This document shows positions 16,783 through 25,603 of a stretch of DNA of 64,000 nt, one piece after another. The notes beneath the pieces were generated by a model. The model worked only from the letters and a program-made list of their open reading frames with translations, did not search any database and was not told where the DNA came from. The position numbers were made by a program, and so were the translations under genes. This DNA is from Microbacteriaceae bacterium (GTDB lineage: Bacteria; Actinomycetota; Actinomycetes; Actinomycetales; Microbacteriaceae). The stretch is taken from the NCBI GenBank assembly GCA_003852775.1, contig RDDZ01000039.1:27992-91991 (forward strand). Reading direction: 5' to 3'. Within the stretch, counting starts at the first letter, position 1, and the number at the start of each line of letters is the position of its first letter.

Positions 16783-18019
16783 CGCGCGGGGTGAGGCGCT
16801 CGAGCTGGGTCACGTGGGCGGGCTCGAGCTCGGCGAGCGAGGAGGCGCCGAGCAGCTTCATGGTGCGCACGATCTCGCCCGTGAGGATCTCGATCGCGCG
16901 GTCGACGCCGGCGCGCCCACCCGCCATGAGCCCGTAGAGGTAGGCGCGGCCGATCATCGTGAACTTCGCCCCGAGCGCGACGGACGCCACGATGTCGGCG
17001 CCGTTCATGATGCCCGTGTCGATGCCGATCTCGACGTCGCCCCCGACCTCGCGCACGACCTCGGGCAGCAGATGGAACGGGATGGGCGCGCGGTCGAGCT
17101 GGCGGCCTCCGTGGTTCGAGAGCACGATGCCGTCGACGCCGAGCGAGGCGAGCGTCTTCGCGTCCTCGACGTTCTGCACGCCCTTGATGACGATCTTCCC
17201 CGGCCACATCTCGCGGATGATGTCGAGGTCGTCGAACGAGATCGTCGGGTCCATCGCCGCATCGAGCAGCTCGCCGACCGTGCCGCCCGTCGTCGAGAGC
17301 GAGGCGAACTCGAGCTTCGGCGTCGTGAGGAAGTCGAACCACCACCACGGGCGCGGGATGGCGTTGACGATGGTGCCGAGCGTCAGCTGCGGCGGGATCG
17401 AGAAGCCGTTGCGCTTGTCGCGCAGGCGCGCGCCCGCGACGGGGGTGTCGACCGTGAAGTGGAGCGTGTCGAAGCCGGCCGCGGCCGCGCGCTCGACGAG
17501 CCCGTACGAGATGTCGCGGTTGCGCATGACGTAGAGCTGGAACCAGTTGCGGCCGTGGGGGTTCGCGGCCTTGACGTCCTCGATCGAGGTCGTGCCGAGC
17601 GTCGAGAGGGTGAACGGGATGCCGGCCGCACCCGCCGCGCTCGCCCCCGCGATCTCGCCCTCCGTCTGCATGAGGCGAGTGAACCCGGCGGGCGCGATCG
17701 CGAACGGGTAGGCTGCGGGCCCGCCGAGGATCGTCGAGCTCGTGTCGACGTCGGTCGCGGGGCGCAGGATGCGGGGGCTGAACTCGACGTCCTCGAACGC
17801 CTGGCGGGCCCGCGCGAGCGAGAGCTCGCCCTCCGCGGCGCCGTCGGTGTAGTCGAACGCCGCCTTCGGGGTGCGGCGCTTGGCGATGTCGCGCAGGTCG
17901 TAGATCGTGAGCGCCTGGTCCAGGCGGCGCTTCTTGCCGTCGAGCTCGGGCTTCTTGAACTTCATCAGGTCGAGGATCTCGGCCGGACGGGGGAACTGGC
18001 GCTTGACCACCGAGGTCAC
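16775..18019 (-). CDS. lldD: FMN-dependent alpha-hydroxy acid dehydrogenase / L-lactate dehydrogenase
   Basis: [56 protein letters not shown]...[17 protein letters not shown]. Confidence 0.92.
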   Translation of the reverse strand: MTSVVKRQFPRPAEILDLMKFKKPELDGKKRRLDQALTIYDLRDIAKRRTPKAAFDYTDGAAEGELSLARARQAFEDVEFSPRILRPATDVDTSSTILGGPAAYPFAIAPAGFTRLMQTEGEIAGASAAGAAGIPFTLSTLGTTSIEDVKAANPHGRNWFQLYVMRNRDISYGLVERAAAAGFDTLHFTVDTPVAGARLRDKRNGFSIPPQLTLGTIVNAIPRPWWWFDFLTTPKLEFASLSTTGGTVGELLDAAMDPTISFDDLDIIREMWPGKIVIKGVQNVEDAKTLASLGVDGIVLSNHGGRQLDRAPIPFHLLPEVVREVGGDVEIGIDTGIMNGADIVASVALGAKFTMIGRAYLYGLMAGGRAGVDRAIEILTGEIVRTMKLLGASSLAELEPAHVTQLERLTPRAR

Positions 18020-18687
18020 CTTCCGTGTTGCGTGTCGAAGTGCGCGAGCAGGCGGTCGCGCGACGCGAGGATGTGGCTGCGGGTGAGGTGCTCGGCGAGC
18101 GCCGCGTCGCCCGCGGCGACGGCGTCGAGGATGCGCCCGTGCTCGGCGGCGACCTCGCGCGTCGAGCGCAGGCGGTGCGCGTCGACCTGGGCGAGCGCGA
18201 ACTCGATCTCACCCATGAGCTGATCGTGCAGCCGCGGCAGCCGCGTCGAGGGCGCGCCCTGCACGAGGGCGCGGTGGAACGCGAGGTCGATCGCCCAGTA
18301 TGAGGCGTCGGCCTCGAGTCCGAGCAGCCGCTCGTGGGCGGCGGATGCGTCGGCCGGCACGCGCGCGGTGCCCGCGAGCAGCTCGACGGCGGCCGACTCG
18401 ACGGCCGCGCGCGCCGCGAACAGGTCGGCGATGTCGTCGCGGCCGAGCCGCTTCACACGCGCCGCGTGGTGCGGTTCGCGCTCGAGAATGCCGTCGGAGA
18501 CGAGCCGGTCGATCGCGATGCGCGCAGTGGGCCGGGCGACGCCGAAGGTCTCCGACACGAGCGCCTCGGTCACGGCGCTGCCGGGCTCGACCGTGCCCGC
18601 GAGGATCGCGGTGCGGAGCGAGGCGACCACGGCATCCGGGCGCACGGCACCCGTGGCGCCCGCGCCCGCCGCATCCGTCGCTCCCAT
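18016..18687 (-). CDS. GntR family (FCD) regulator adjacent to lldD
   Basis: [50 protein letters not shown] + FCD; ATGA overlap with lldD. Confidence 0.9.
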   Translation of the reverse strand: MGATDAAGAGATGAVRPDAVVASLRTAILAGTVEPGSAVTEALVSETFGVARPTARIAIDRLVSDGILEREPHHAARVKRLGRDDIADLFAARAAVESAAVELLAGTARVPADASAAHERLLGLEADASYWAIDLAFHRALVQGAPSTRLPRLHDQLMGEIEFALAQVDAHRLRSTREVAAEHGRILDAVAAGDAALAEHLTRSHILASRDRLLAHFDTQHGR

Positions 18688-18688
18688 G

Positions 18689-18719
18689 ATTGCCAGACAA
18701 TACCAGATTGTCAGACAAT
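18689..18719. promoter_or_regulatory. two GntR-operator-like sites
   Basis: ATTGCCAGACAAT (18689-18701) and ATTGTCAGACAAT (18707-18719), 18 bp apart, directly at the GntR start. Confidence 0.6.
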
Positions 18720-18727
18720 TTGACCGT

Positions 18728-18799
18728 GGCGCAGCTGGAGCTGCGACCAGGCGGCGGGAGAAACAGCTCCCGCCGCGCGGTCACGGCTCCAGCTGCGCC
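18728..18799 (-). terminator. long-arm hairpin downstream of glpX
   Basis: GGCGCAGCTGGAGC / GCTCCAGCTGCGCC outer arms and GCGGCGGGAG / CTCCCGCCGC inner arms. Confidence 0.65.
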
Positions 18800-18811
18800 G
18801 CGAACCCCCGG

Positions 18812-19789
18812 TTACTCCCAGCGAGCGGCTCGGTAGTCGGCCGTGATGCGGCGCACGGTGCCGGATGCTCCGCGCACGACGATCGACTCCGTGCGGATGA
18901 CGGGCCCCAGCTTGCGCACACCCTCGAGCAGGGCGCCGTCGGTCACGCCCGTCGCCACGAAGAAGGTGTTGTCGCCCTTCACGAGGTCGTCTGCCTCGTA
19001 GACGTGGTCGAAGAGCAGCCCCGCGGCCTCGCCGCGCTCGCGCTCCGCGTCGTCGCCCGCGACGAGCCGCCCCTGGATGAGGCCGCCGAGCGCCTTGACC
19101 GCGCACGCCGTCGCCACACCCTCCGGGCTGCCGCCGATCCCGACGCACATGTCGAGGTCGCCCTCGAGCGAGGCCGCCGCGATGCCGCCGCCGACGTCGC
19201 CGTCGAGCAGGAGCCGCACCCCGGCGCCCGCCGCGCGGATGTCGGCCACGAGCCCCTCGTGGCGCGGACGGTCGAGCACACCGACCGCGAGATCCCCGAC
19301 GCGCTTGCCCGAGGCCTTCGCGAGCGCGCGCAGGTTCTCTCCGATCGGGCGACGGATGTCGACGACGCCGACGCCCGCGGGTCCCGTCACGATCTTGTCC
19401 ATGTAGAACACGCTCGAGGCGTCGAGCATCGTGCCGCGGTCGGAGGCCGCGATCATCGAGATCGCGTTCGGCCGACCGGCCGCCGTGAGCGCCGTGCCGT
19501 CGATCGGGTCGACCGCGATGTCGCACTCCGGCCCGTCGCCCGTGCCCACGACCTCGCCGTTGAACAGCATGGGGGCCTTGTCCTTCTCCCCCTCGCCGAT
19601 CACGACGGTGCCGCGGAACGCGACCGTGCCGAGGAACGCGCGCATGGCGTCCACGGCCGCCTTGTCGGCCGCGTTCTTGTCGCCGTGGCCGATGAACGCG
19701 GAGGCGCGGATGGCGGCCGCCTCGGTCGCGCGGACGAGCTCGAGCGCGAGGTTGCGGTCGGGGACGGCGGTGCCGAGCACGAAGCTCAT
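18812..19789 (-). CDS. glpX: class II fructose-1,6-bisphosphatase
   Basis: NLALELVRATEAAAIRASAFIGHGDKNAADKAAVDAMR...VVIGEGEKDKAPMLFNGE...DIAVDPIDGTALTAAG. Confidence 0.95.
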   Translation of the reverse strand: MSFVLGTAVPDRNLALELVRATEAAAIRASAFIGHGDKNAADKAAVDAMRAFLGTVAFRGTVVIGEGEKDKAPMLFNGEVVGTGDGPECDIAVDPIDGTALTAAGRPNAISMIAASDRGTMLDASSVFYMDKIVTGPAGVGVVDIRRPIGENLRALAKASGKRVGDLAVGVLDRPRHEGLVADIRAAGAGVRLLLDGDVGGGIAAASLEGDLDMCVGIGGSPEGVATACAVKALGGLIQGRLVAGDDAERERGEAAGLLFDHVYEADDLVKGDNTFFVATGVTDGALLEGVRKLGPVIRTESIVVRGASGTVRRITADYRAARWE

Positions 19790-21618
19790 GCGACCGCCTT
19801 CGTCGACGTGGACGCCCCGAGCCGCTCGCGCAGGCCGGCGAGCTGGCGGCGGATGGCGTCCGGCAGCCTGTCGCCGAACTGCTCGAGGAAGGCCTCGGTG
19901 TCGTCGGCCTCGGCGAGCAGCGCCTTCTCGTCGATGCGGAACAGCTCCTGCCACTCCTCGTCGGTGACGCCCGCCGCACGGTAGTCGATGCCGCCGACCG
20001 ACGGCACCTTGCCGAGCGGGGTCTCGGACGCGGACGCCTCGCCGACGATGCGCTCGATGATCCACGCGAGCACGCGGCCGTTCTCGCCGAAGCCCGGCCA
20101 CAGCCAGTTGCCCTCGGCGTCCTTGCGGAACCAGTTGACCTGGTAGACCGCGGGCACGCCGCCCGTGCGACGCAGACGCTGCCCGACCTCGAGCCAGTGC
20201 TGGAAGTAGTCGCCCATGTTGTAGCCGCAGAAGGGCAGCATCGCGAAGGGGTCGCGGCGCAGCTCGCCGAGGGCGCCCTCGGCCGCGGCTGTGCGCTCCG
20301 ACGCGATCGTCGCGCCGAGGAACACGCCGTGCTCCCAGTCGCGGGCCTCCACGACGAGCGGCACGTTCGTGGCGCGCCGCCCGCCGAAGATGATCGCGTC
20401 GATCGGCACGCCGTTCGGGTCGTCCCAGTCGGGAGCGATGGAGGGGCACTGGGATGCCCGGACCGTGAAGCGCGAGTTGGGGTGGGCGGCGGGGCTGCCG
20501 CTCGAGGGGGTCCAGGGCTCGCCCCGCCAGTCGATGAGACCCTCGGGCGGGGTCGAGCTCAGGCCCTCCCACCAGACGTCGCCGTCGGGGCGGAGCGCCA
20601 CGTTCGTGAAGATCGTGTTGCCCCACAGCGTGTCGATCGCGGTCGGGTTCGTGTCGGGTCCCGTCCCGGGGGCGACGCCGAAGAACCCGGCCTCGGGGTT
20701 GATGGCGCGCAGGCGGCCGTCGGAGCCGGGCGCGAGCCACGCGATGTCGTCACCGAGGGTCTCGATCTCCCAGCCGGGGAGGCTCGAGCGCAGCATCGCG
20801 AAGTTGGTCTTGCCGCACGCCGAGGGGAACGCCGCGGCGATGTGGAAGCCGCGTCCGCGCGGGTCGGTCACGCGCAGGAGCAGCATGTGCTCGGCGAGCC
20901 AGCCCTCGTCGCGCGCCATGACGGATGCGATGCGCAGCGCGAAGGACTTCTTCGCGAGGATCGCGTTGCCGCCGTACGCCGAGCCGAACGACATGATCTC
21001 GCGCGTCTCGGGGAAGTGGCAGATGTACTTGACCGGGTTGGAGGGCCACGCCACGTCCTCCTGGCCGGGCTCGAGCGGGGCGCCGACGGAGTGCAGCGCG
21101 GGGACCCAGCGGGCGCCCGCGCGGATGCGCTCGAGCACGGGGTCGCCGACGCGCGTCATGATCGACATCGACGCGACGACGTACGCCGAGTCGGTGAGCT
21201 GCACGCCGTAGCGCGACAGGGTGCCGCCCACCGGCCCCATCGAGAACGGCAGGACGTACATCGTGCGTCCGCGCATCGACCCCGCGAAGAGCTCGCGCAG
21301 CTCGGCGCGCATGGCGTCCGGCTCGCGCCAGTTGTTGGTGGGGCCGGCGTCCTCCTCGCGCTCCGAGCAGATGAAGGTGCGCGACTCGACGCGCGCGACG
21401 TCGTCGGGGTCGCTGCGGGCCAGGAAGCTGTAGGGCCGCAGCTCGGCGTTGAGGCGGATGATGCGCCCCTCGTCGACCATCTCGCGGAGGAGCCCGTCGA
21501 GCTGCGCACGCGAGCCGTCGATCCACACGACGCGATCGGGCTGGAGCAGTTCGACGTTCTCGGCGATCCACTCGTCGAGCGAGCGGACCGGGGCGACGGG
21601 CGTGGGCGACGCTGCCAT
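19786..21618 (-). CDS. pckG: phosphoenolpyruvate carboxykinase (GTP)
   Basis: VVWIDGSRAQLDGLLREMVDEGRIIRLN...FPSACGKTNFAMLRSSLPGWEIETLGDDIAWL...; overlaps glpX start. Confidence 0.97.
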   Translation of the reverse strand: MAASPTPVAPVRSLDEWIAENVELLQPDRVVWIDGSRAQLDGLLREMVDEGRIIRLNAELRPYSFLARSDPDDVARVESRTFICSEREEDAGPTNNWREPDAMRAELRELFAGSMRGRTMYVLPFSMGPVGGTLSRYGVQLTDSAYVVASMSIMTRVGDPVLERIRAGARWVPALHSVGAPLEPGQEDVAWPSNPVKYICHFPETREIMSFGSAYGGNAILAKKSFALRIASVMARDEGWLAEHMLLLRVTDPRGRGFHIAAAFPSACGKTNFAMLRSSLPGWEIETLGDDIAWLAPGSDGRLRAINPEAGFFGVAPGTGPDTNPTAIDTLWGNTIFTNVALRPDGDVWWEGLSSTPPEGLIDWRGEPWTPSSGSPAAHPNSRFTVRASQCPSIAPDWDDPNGVPIDAIIFGGRRATNVPLVVEARDWEHGVFLGATIASERTAAAEGALGELRRDPFAMLPFCGYNMGDYFQHWLEVGQRLRRTGGVPAVYQVNWFRKDAEGNWLWPGFGENGRVLAWIIERIVGEASASETPLGKVPSVGGIDYRAAGVTDEEWQELFRIDEKALLAEADDTEAFLEQFGDRLPDAIRRQLAGLRERLGASTSTKAVA

Positions 21619-21693
21619 GGTGTCCTCCTGTAAGAATCGGCGTGATTCCACTCTGGAGCGCCTCTCGGGACAATGGGGTCCGCCAGCGGTGGA

Positions 21694-21709
21694 AATTTCG
21701 AACGAAATT
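21694..21709. promoter_or_regulatory. palindromic operator candidate between pckG and RamB-like gene
   Basis: AATTTCG-AA-CGAAATT perfect 7-bp arms in the divergent intergenic region. Confidence 0.55.
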
Positions 21710-21725
21710 GCCATATCGTGCATTC

Positions 21726-23159
21726 ATGCCTGATCTCTCGACACTGGGACAGCGGATGCGCCACTTCCGCACCGCCGCGGGCCTCACGCTCGGCGAGCTC
21801 GGCGACGCCGTGGGGGTGTCGGCGAGCCAGCTCTCCCTCATGGAGAACGGCAAGCGCGAGCCGCGCCTGTCGCTGCTGTCCTCGATCGCCGAGCACCTCG
21901 GCATCCCCGTCGCGGAGCTCCTCGACGACGCTCCCCCGTCGGCCCGGGCGGCCCTCGAGATCGAGCTCGAGCGCGCGCAGTCGGGAGCGCTCTACGCCGA
22001 GCTCGGCCTCCCCGCGGTGCGGCCCGGGCGCTCGATGCCCGACGAGGTGCTCGAGGCGCTCGTCGGCCTGCACCGCGAGCTCGACCGCCGCTCGCGCGAG
22101 AAGATCGCCACCCCCGAGGAGGCGCGCCGCGCCAACACGGAGCTGCGCGCCCGCATGCGCGAGGCCGACAACCACATCCCCGAGATCGAGGAGCTCGCCG
22201 AGGGCGTCATGCGCGACGTCGGCTACGACGGCGGCGCCGTGACCCACCGCCAGGTCGCGCTCATCGCGCAGCGGCTCGGCTTCGAGCTCGTGCACGTGCA
22301 CGACCTGCCGCACTCGGCGCGCTCGGTGACCGACCTCGAGAACGGCCGCATCTACCTGCCGCCGGCGTCGATCCCCGGCGGCCACGGCCTCCGCTCGATG
22401 GCCCTGCAGGCCATCGCCCACCGCTTGCTCGAGCACGAGCCTCCGCGCGACTACGCCGAGTTCCTGCAGCAGCGGCTCGAGATCAACTACTTCGCGGCCG
22501 CGTGCCTCATGCCGCGCGCGCACGCCGTGCGCCACCTCGCGCAGGCGAAGAACGACCGCGACATCGCGATCGAGGACTTCCGCGACGCGTTCGGCGTCAC
22601 GCACGAGGCCGCCGCCCTGCGGTTCACGAACCTCGCGACGGCGCACCTCGACATGCGCGTGCACTTCCTGCGCGTCGGCGACGACGGCGCGGTCGCGAAG
22701 GCCTACGAGAACGACGGGTTGCGGCTGCCCAAGGACGTGACGGGCGGCGTCGAGGGCCAGATCGTGTGCCGGTACTGGGCCGCCCGCACGGCCTTCGCCC
22801 GCACGAACCGCACGACCGAGTTCTACCAGTACACCGACACCCCGGAGGGCACCTTCTTCGAGTCGACCCAGACGGGCACGAGCGCGACCGACGAGTTCTC
22901 GATCACGATCGGCGTGCCGTTCAACGAGTCGAAGTGGTTCCGCGGGCGCGAGGCGACGCGGCGCGAGCAGTCACGCTGCCCCGACGCGAGCTGCTGCAAG
23001 CGCCCTCCGGCCGAGCTCGCGTCGCGCTGGGCGGGCAAGGCCTGGACGAGCGCGAAGGTGCACGCGCACATCTTCAGCCCGCTGCCCTCCGGCACCTACC
23101 CGGGCGTCGACGACCGCGAGCTGTACGAGTTCCTCGAGGCGCACCGCGCGAGCGACTGA
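21726..23159 (+). CDS. XRE-family regulator with ImmA/IrrE-like and short-chain fatty acid-type C-terminal domains (RamB-like)
   Basis: LGQRMRHFRTAAGLTLGELGDAVGVSASQLSLMENGKREPRLSLLSSIAEHLGI...RLEINYFAAACLMP...CRYWAARTAF...CPDASCCKRPP. Confidence 0.88.
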   Translation: MPDLSTLGQRMRHFRTAAGLTLGELGDAVGVSASQLSLMENGKREPRLSLLSSIAEHLGIPVAELLDDAPPSARAALEIELERAQSGALYAELGLPAVRPGRSMPDEVLEALVGLHRELDRRSREKIATPEEARRANTELRARMREADNHIPEIEELAEGVMRDVGYDGGAVTHRQVALIAQRLGFELVHVHDLPHSARSVTDLENGRIYLPPASIPGGHGLRSMALQAIAHRLLEHEPPRDYAEFLQQRLEINYFAAACLMPRAHAVRHLAQAKNDRDIAIEDFRDAFGVTHEAAALRFTNLATAHLDMRVHFLRVGDDGAVAKAYENDGLRLPKDVTGGVEGQIVCRYWAARTAFARTNRTTEFYQYTDTPEGTFFESTQTGTSATDEFSITIGVPFNESKWFRGREATRREQSRCPDASCCKRPPAELASRWAGKAWTSAKVHAHIFSPLPSGTYPGVDDRELYEFLEAHRASD

Positions 23160-23163
23160 CGGG

Positions 23164-23198
23164 GGTTTCGACACGCGCCCTTCGGGCGCTACTCAACC
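23164..23198 (+). repeat. REP-like element 1
   Basis: GGTTTCGACACGCGCCCTTCGGGCGCTACTCAACC. Confidence 0.85.
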
Positions 23199-23207
23199 CG
23201 CGTGCGC

Positions 23208-23240
23208 GGTTTCGACACGCGGCTTCGCCGCTACTCAACC
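23208..23240 (+). repeat. REP-like element 2
   Basis: GGTTTCGACACGCGGCTTCGCCGCTACTCAACC. Confidence 0.85.
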
Positions 23241-23264
23241 GGCGAGGGGCGCGGCGGACCAGCC

Positions 23265-23300
23265 GGTTGAGTAGCCCGCGCCAGCGGGCGTGTCGAAACC
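23265..23300 (-). repeat. REP-like element 3 (inverted)
   Basis: GGTTGAGTAGCCCGCGCCAGCGGGCGTGTCGAAACC. Confidence 0.85.
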
Positions 23301-23304
23301 GCCC

Positions 23305-24024
23305 TCACCGCGTCTCGGCGGCGGGAATCGGCGTGCGGAAGATGCGCCCCATCCACAGCCAGACGAGCACCCCCGTCACGACCGTCACCACGACCGCGCC
23401 GATCGTCGTGAGGGCGATCGAGAGCGCCGCGTTGCCGAGCACCTGAGAGACCGTGCGCGCCGAGCTGAAGATGAGCCCCGTGAGCGCCCCGACGGTCGCC
23501 GAGAGCACGCTCGCGATCACGAGCCCCACCGCGAGCCCGAACCCGGTCACGTAGCCGGGGCGGTCGACCCGGTGCGCACGCAGCACGAAGAAGCTGACGA
23601 GGCATCCGGCCACGACGAACACGGCGCCGACGATCGCGAAACCGGCGGTCACGCCGCCGAGGGCCGCGGGATCGATGTCGCCGAGGGTCGAGTTGGCGTC
23701 CTTCGCCGCGGCGCTTCCGCTCAGGATGTTCGCCACCACGACGACGAGCGTGCGGATGACGGTGCTCAGGTACCAGACTCCGAGCGGCACTGCCAGCAGC
23801 ACGGCGCCGAGGGTCACGAGCGGGAGGGTGAGGGCCCCGGCGATGACGGTGCCGCGGCGGGCCTTCTTCTGCGCCGCGGCGGCAGGATCGGGAGATGTGT
23901 CGCCCTGTTTCTTCGCGGGCGACCCGGTCGACGCAGACGCGGATCCCGCGGTCGCGGTCGTCTTCGCGGACGCCGCAGGCGCCGATCGTGCGGGCTGCTC
24001 GGGGGATGCGGTGGTCTCGCTCAT
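23305..24024 (-). CDS. hypothetical polytopic membrane protein
   Basis: MSETTASPEQPARSAPAA... followed by several hydrophobic helices. Confidence 0.8.
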   Translation of the reverse strand: MSETTASPEQPARSAPAASAKTTATAGSASASTGSPAKKQGDTSPDPAAAAQKKARRGTVIAGALTLPLVTLGAVLLAVPLGVWYLSTVIRTLVVVVANILSGSAAAKDANSTLGDIDPAALGGVTAGFAIVGAVFVVAGCLVSFFVLRAHRVDRPGYVTGFGLAVGLVIASVLSATVGALTGLIFSSARTVSQVLGNAALSIALTTIGAVVVTVVTGVLVWLWMGRIFRTPIPAAETR

Positions 24025-24137
24025 CGCACCATCATGCCCCGCGAGGCGCCGCGAGACGAGGGCCGGGTGCGCATCCTCCGGGCGTGCGCCACGGGAAGTC
24101 GCGCGACGACGCGCGGCCACGTCATAGGGTGGCCCCC

Positions 24138-24737
24138 ATGGCCCGCACCCCCGCCCCCGACGACGACCTCGCCCCCGCGGTCGCCTCCATCGGCGACGCC
24201 GTCAAGGCGGCTCGCAAGCGACTGGGACTCACCGTGCAGGCGCTCGCCGAGCGTGCGGGCGTGAGCTTCGGCCTCGTGAGCGAGCTGGAGCGCGGGCTCG
24301 GCAACCCCTCCCTCCAGTCGCTGCAGCGCCTCGCCTCGGCGCTCGGGGTCCCGGTCGCCCAACTGCTCGACGAGCCGGCGAGCGAGCTCGCGCTCGTGCC
24401 CGCCGACCGGCGCCACCGTCTTCCGACGACACCCGACGACCCGCCCTCGCGGCAGGCGGTGCGGGAGCTGCTGACCCCGCGCGGCGAGTCGATGCTGCAG
24501 CTCATCCGCTCGACCCTGCCCGTGGGCTTCAGCAACGAGGACCGCCCGTTCCGGCACATCGGCACGGAGTCGGTGACGGTCGAGAGCGGGGTGCTCGTGG
24601 TCGCGCAGGGCGCCAAGCGGGTGATCGCCCGGGCGGGTGACACGGTGACCTACGGGTGCTCCACACCCCACTGGTGGGCGAACGGGCACGACGCGCCGAC
24701 CGTGGTGCTCGGCGCCGTCACTCCGTTCGAACGCTAG
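24138..24737 (+). CDS. XRE family regulator with cupin domain
   Basis: VKAARKRLGLTVQALAERAGVSFGLVSELERGLGNPSLQSLQRLASALGVPV + cupin-like GTESVTVESGVLVVAQGAKRVIARAGDTVTYGCSTPHWWANG. Confidence 0.9.
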   Translation: MARTPAPDDDLAPAVASIGDAVKAARKRLGLTVQALAERAGVSFGLVSELERGLGNPSLQSLQRLASALGVPVAQLLDEPASELALVPADRRHRLPTTPDDPPSRQAVRELLTPRGESMLQLIRSTLPVGFSNEDRPFRHIGTESVTVESGVLVVAQGAKRVIARAGDTVTYGCSTPHWWANGHDAPTVVLGAVTPFER

Positions 24738-25432
24738 CTCCGGGCGGGTCCCTCCGCGGATTCGCGGGGCGTCTCGGGGTCGAGCAGCGCGGCGCGGCGC
24801 AGCTCGACGAGGCGGGCCAGCTCGTCGAGGGGATCGGGGTGGTCGTCCACCCGGAGGTCGACGTCGAGCTCCGGAGGGAAGGTGCGCTCGCCGCCGATGC
24901 GGGCCACCTGCACGGCCGCGCTCTGCCTGCCGCGCCGATCGCCGCCCGCACGGTCGGCGGCTGCGAGCGCGGCGACGAGTCGCGCGGCGAAGCCGACCGC
25001 CTCATCCCCGGGACCGACGGGATCCTCGAGCACGCCGAACTCGTCGATGAGGGCGTCGAGCACCTCCGGTCCTGTGAGCAGGTTGCCGACCGCCACGGCG
25101 TCCGCGTCGACGAGCTCGCCGGCCCAGGCGGAGGCACGCTCGCCGGTCCATGCGGCGGCCGGGCCGTCGAGGGGCAGCGCCGACACCTGGCGGAGCGCGG
25201 ATCCGCCGTCCCACGACGGCACCCGGCCGACCGCGGCGGGCGCGCTGTCGCCGGCCGCGAGCGCGTCGAGCAGTCGTCCACGCAGGGCGCGGTTGGTCCA
25301 TGCCTGGCTGGCGACGGCGCCGACCGCGGGGTCGATCGCGATCGTCGCGTTGCCGACGGCGAGGGAGCGGCTCGCGGTGGCCGCCCCGATGAGTCCGCGC
25401 TCGGGGTCACGGGCGAGCAGCGTGAACGTCAC
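24734..25432 (-). CDS. DUF1028 protein (Ntn-hydrolase-like)
   Basis: (GTG) TFTLLARDPERGLIGAATASRSLAVGNATIAIDPAVGAVASQAWTNRALRGRLLDAL. Confidence 0.85.
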   Translation of the reverse strand: MTFTLLARDPERGLIGAATASRSLAVGNATIAIDPAVGAVASQAWTNRALRGRLLDALAAGDSAPAAVGRVPSWDGGSALRQVSALPLDGPAAAWTGERASAWAGELVDADAVAVGNLLTGPEVLDALIDEFGVLEDPVGPGDEAVGFAARLVAALAAADRAGGDRRGRQSAAVQVARIGGERTFPPELDVDLRVDDHPDPLDELARLVELRRAALLDPETPRESAEGPARS

Positions 25433-25527
25433 GAGGGCTCCGGGCGGGTGCGGCTCATGTGACGATCCTGTTTCATCCGACCGTCCGCGCTTGTCATCCA
25501 CGCATCCGGTGTTCATACTGATCAAAT

Positions 25528-25543
25528 CATCAGCAAACTGATG
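25528..25543. promoter_or_regulatory. inverted-repeat operator candidate between DUF1028 and the opp-type operon
   Basis: CATCAG-CAAA-CTGATG. Confidence 0.45.
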
Positions 25544-25603
25544 TTAGCCCGTAACGTACCAGCACCACCCCACCTGCCCCGTTCATCACACGATTGGTCG
25601 CAC

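Noticed and set aside
23164-23300. Possible CRISPR array (repeats with variable centres)
   Set aside because: Only three units in mixed orientation, variable parts are self-complementary hairpins, no cas genes in the window; REP-like instead.
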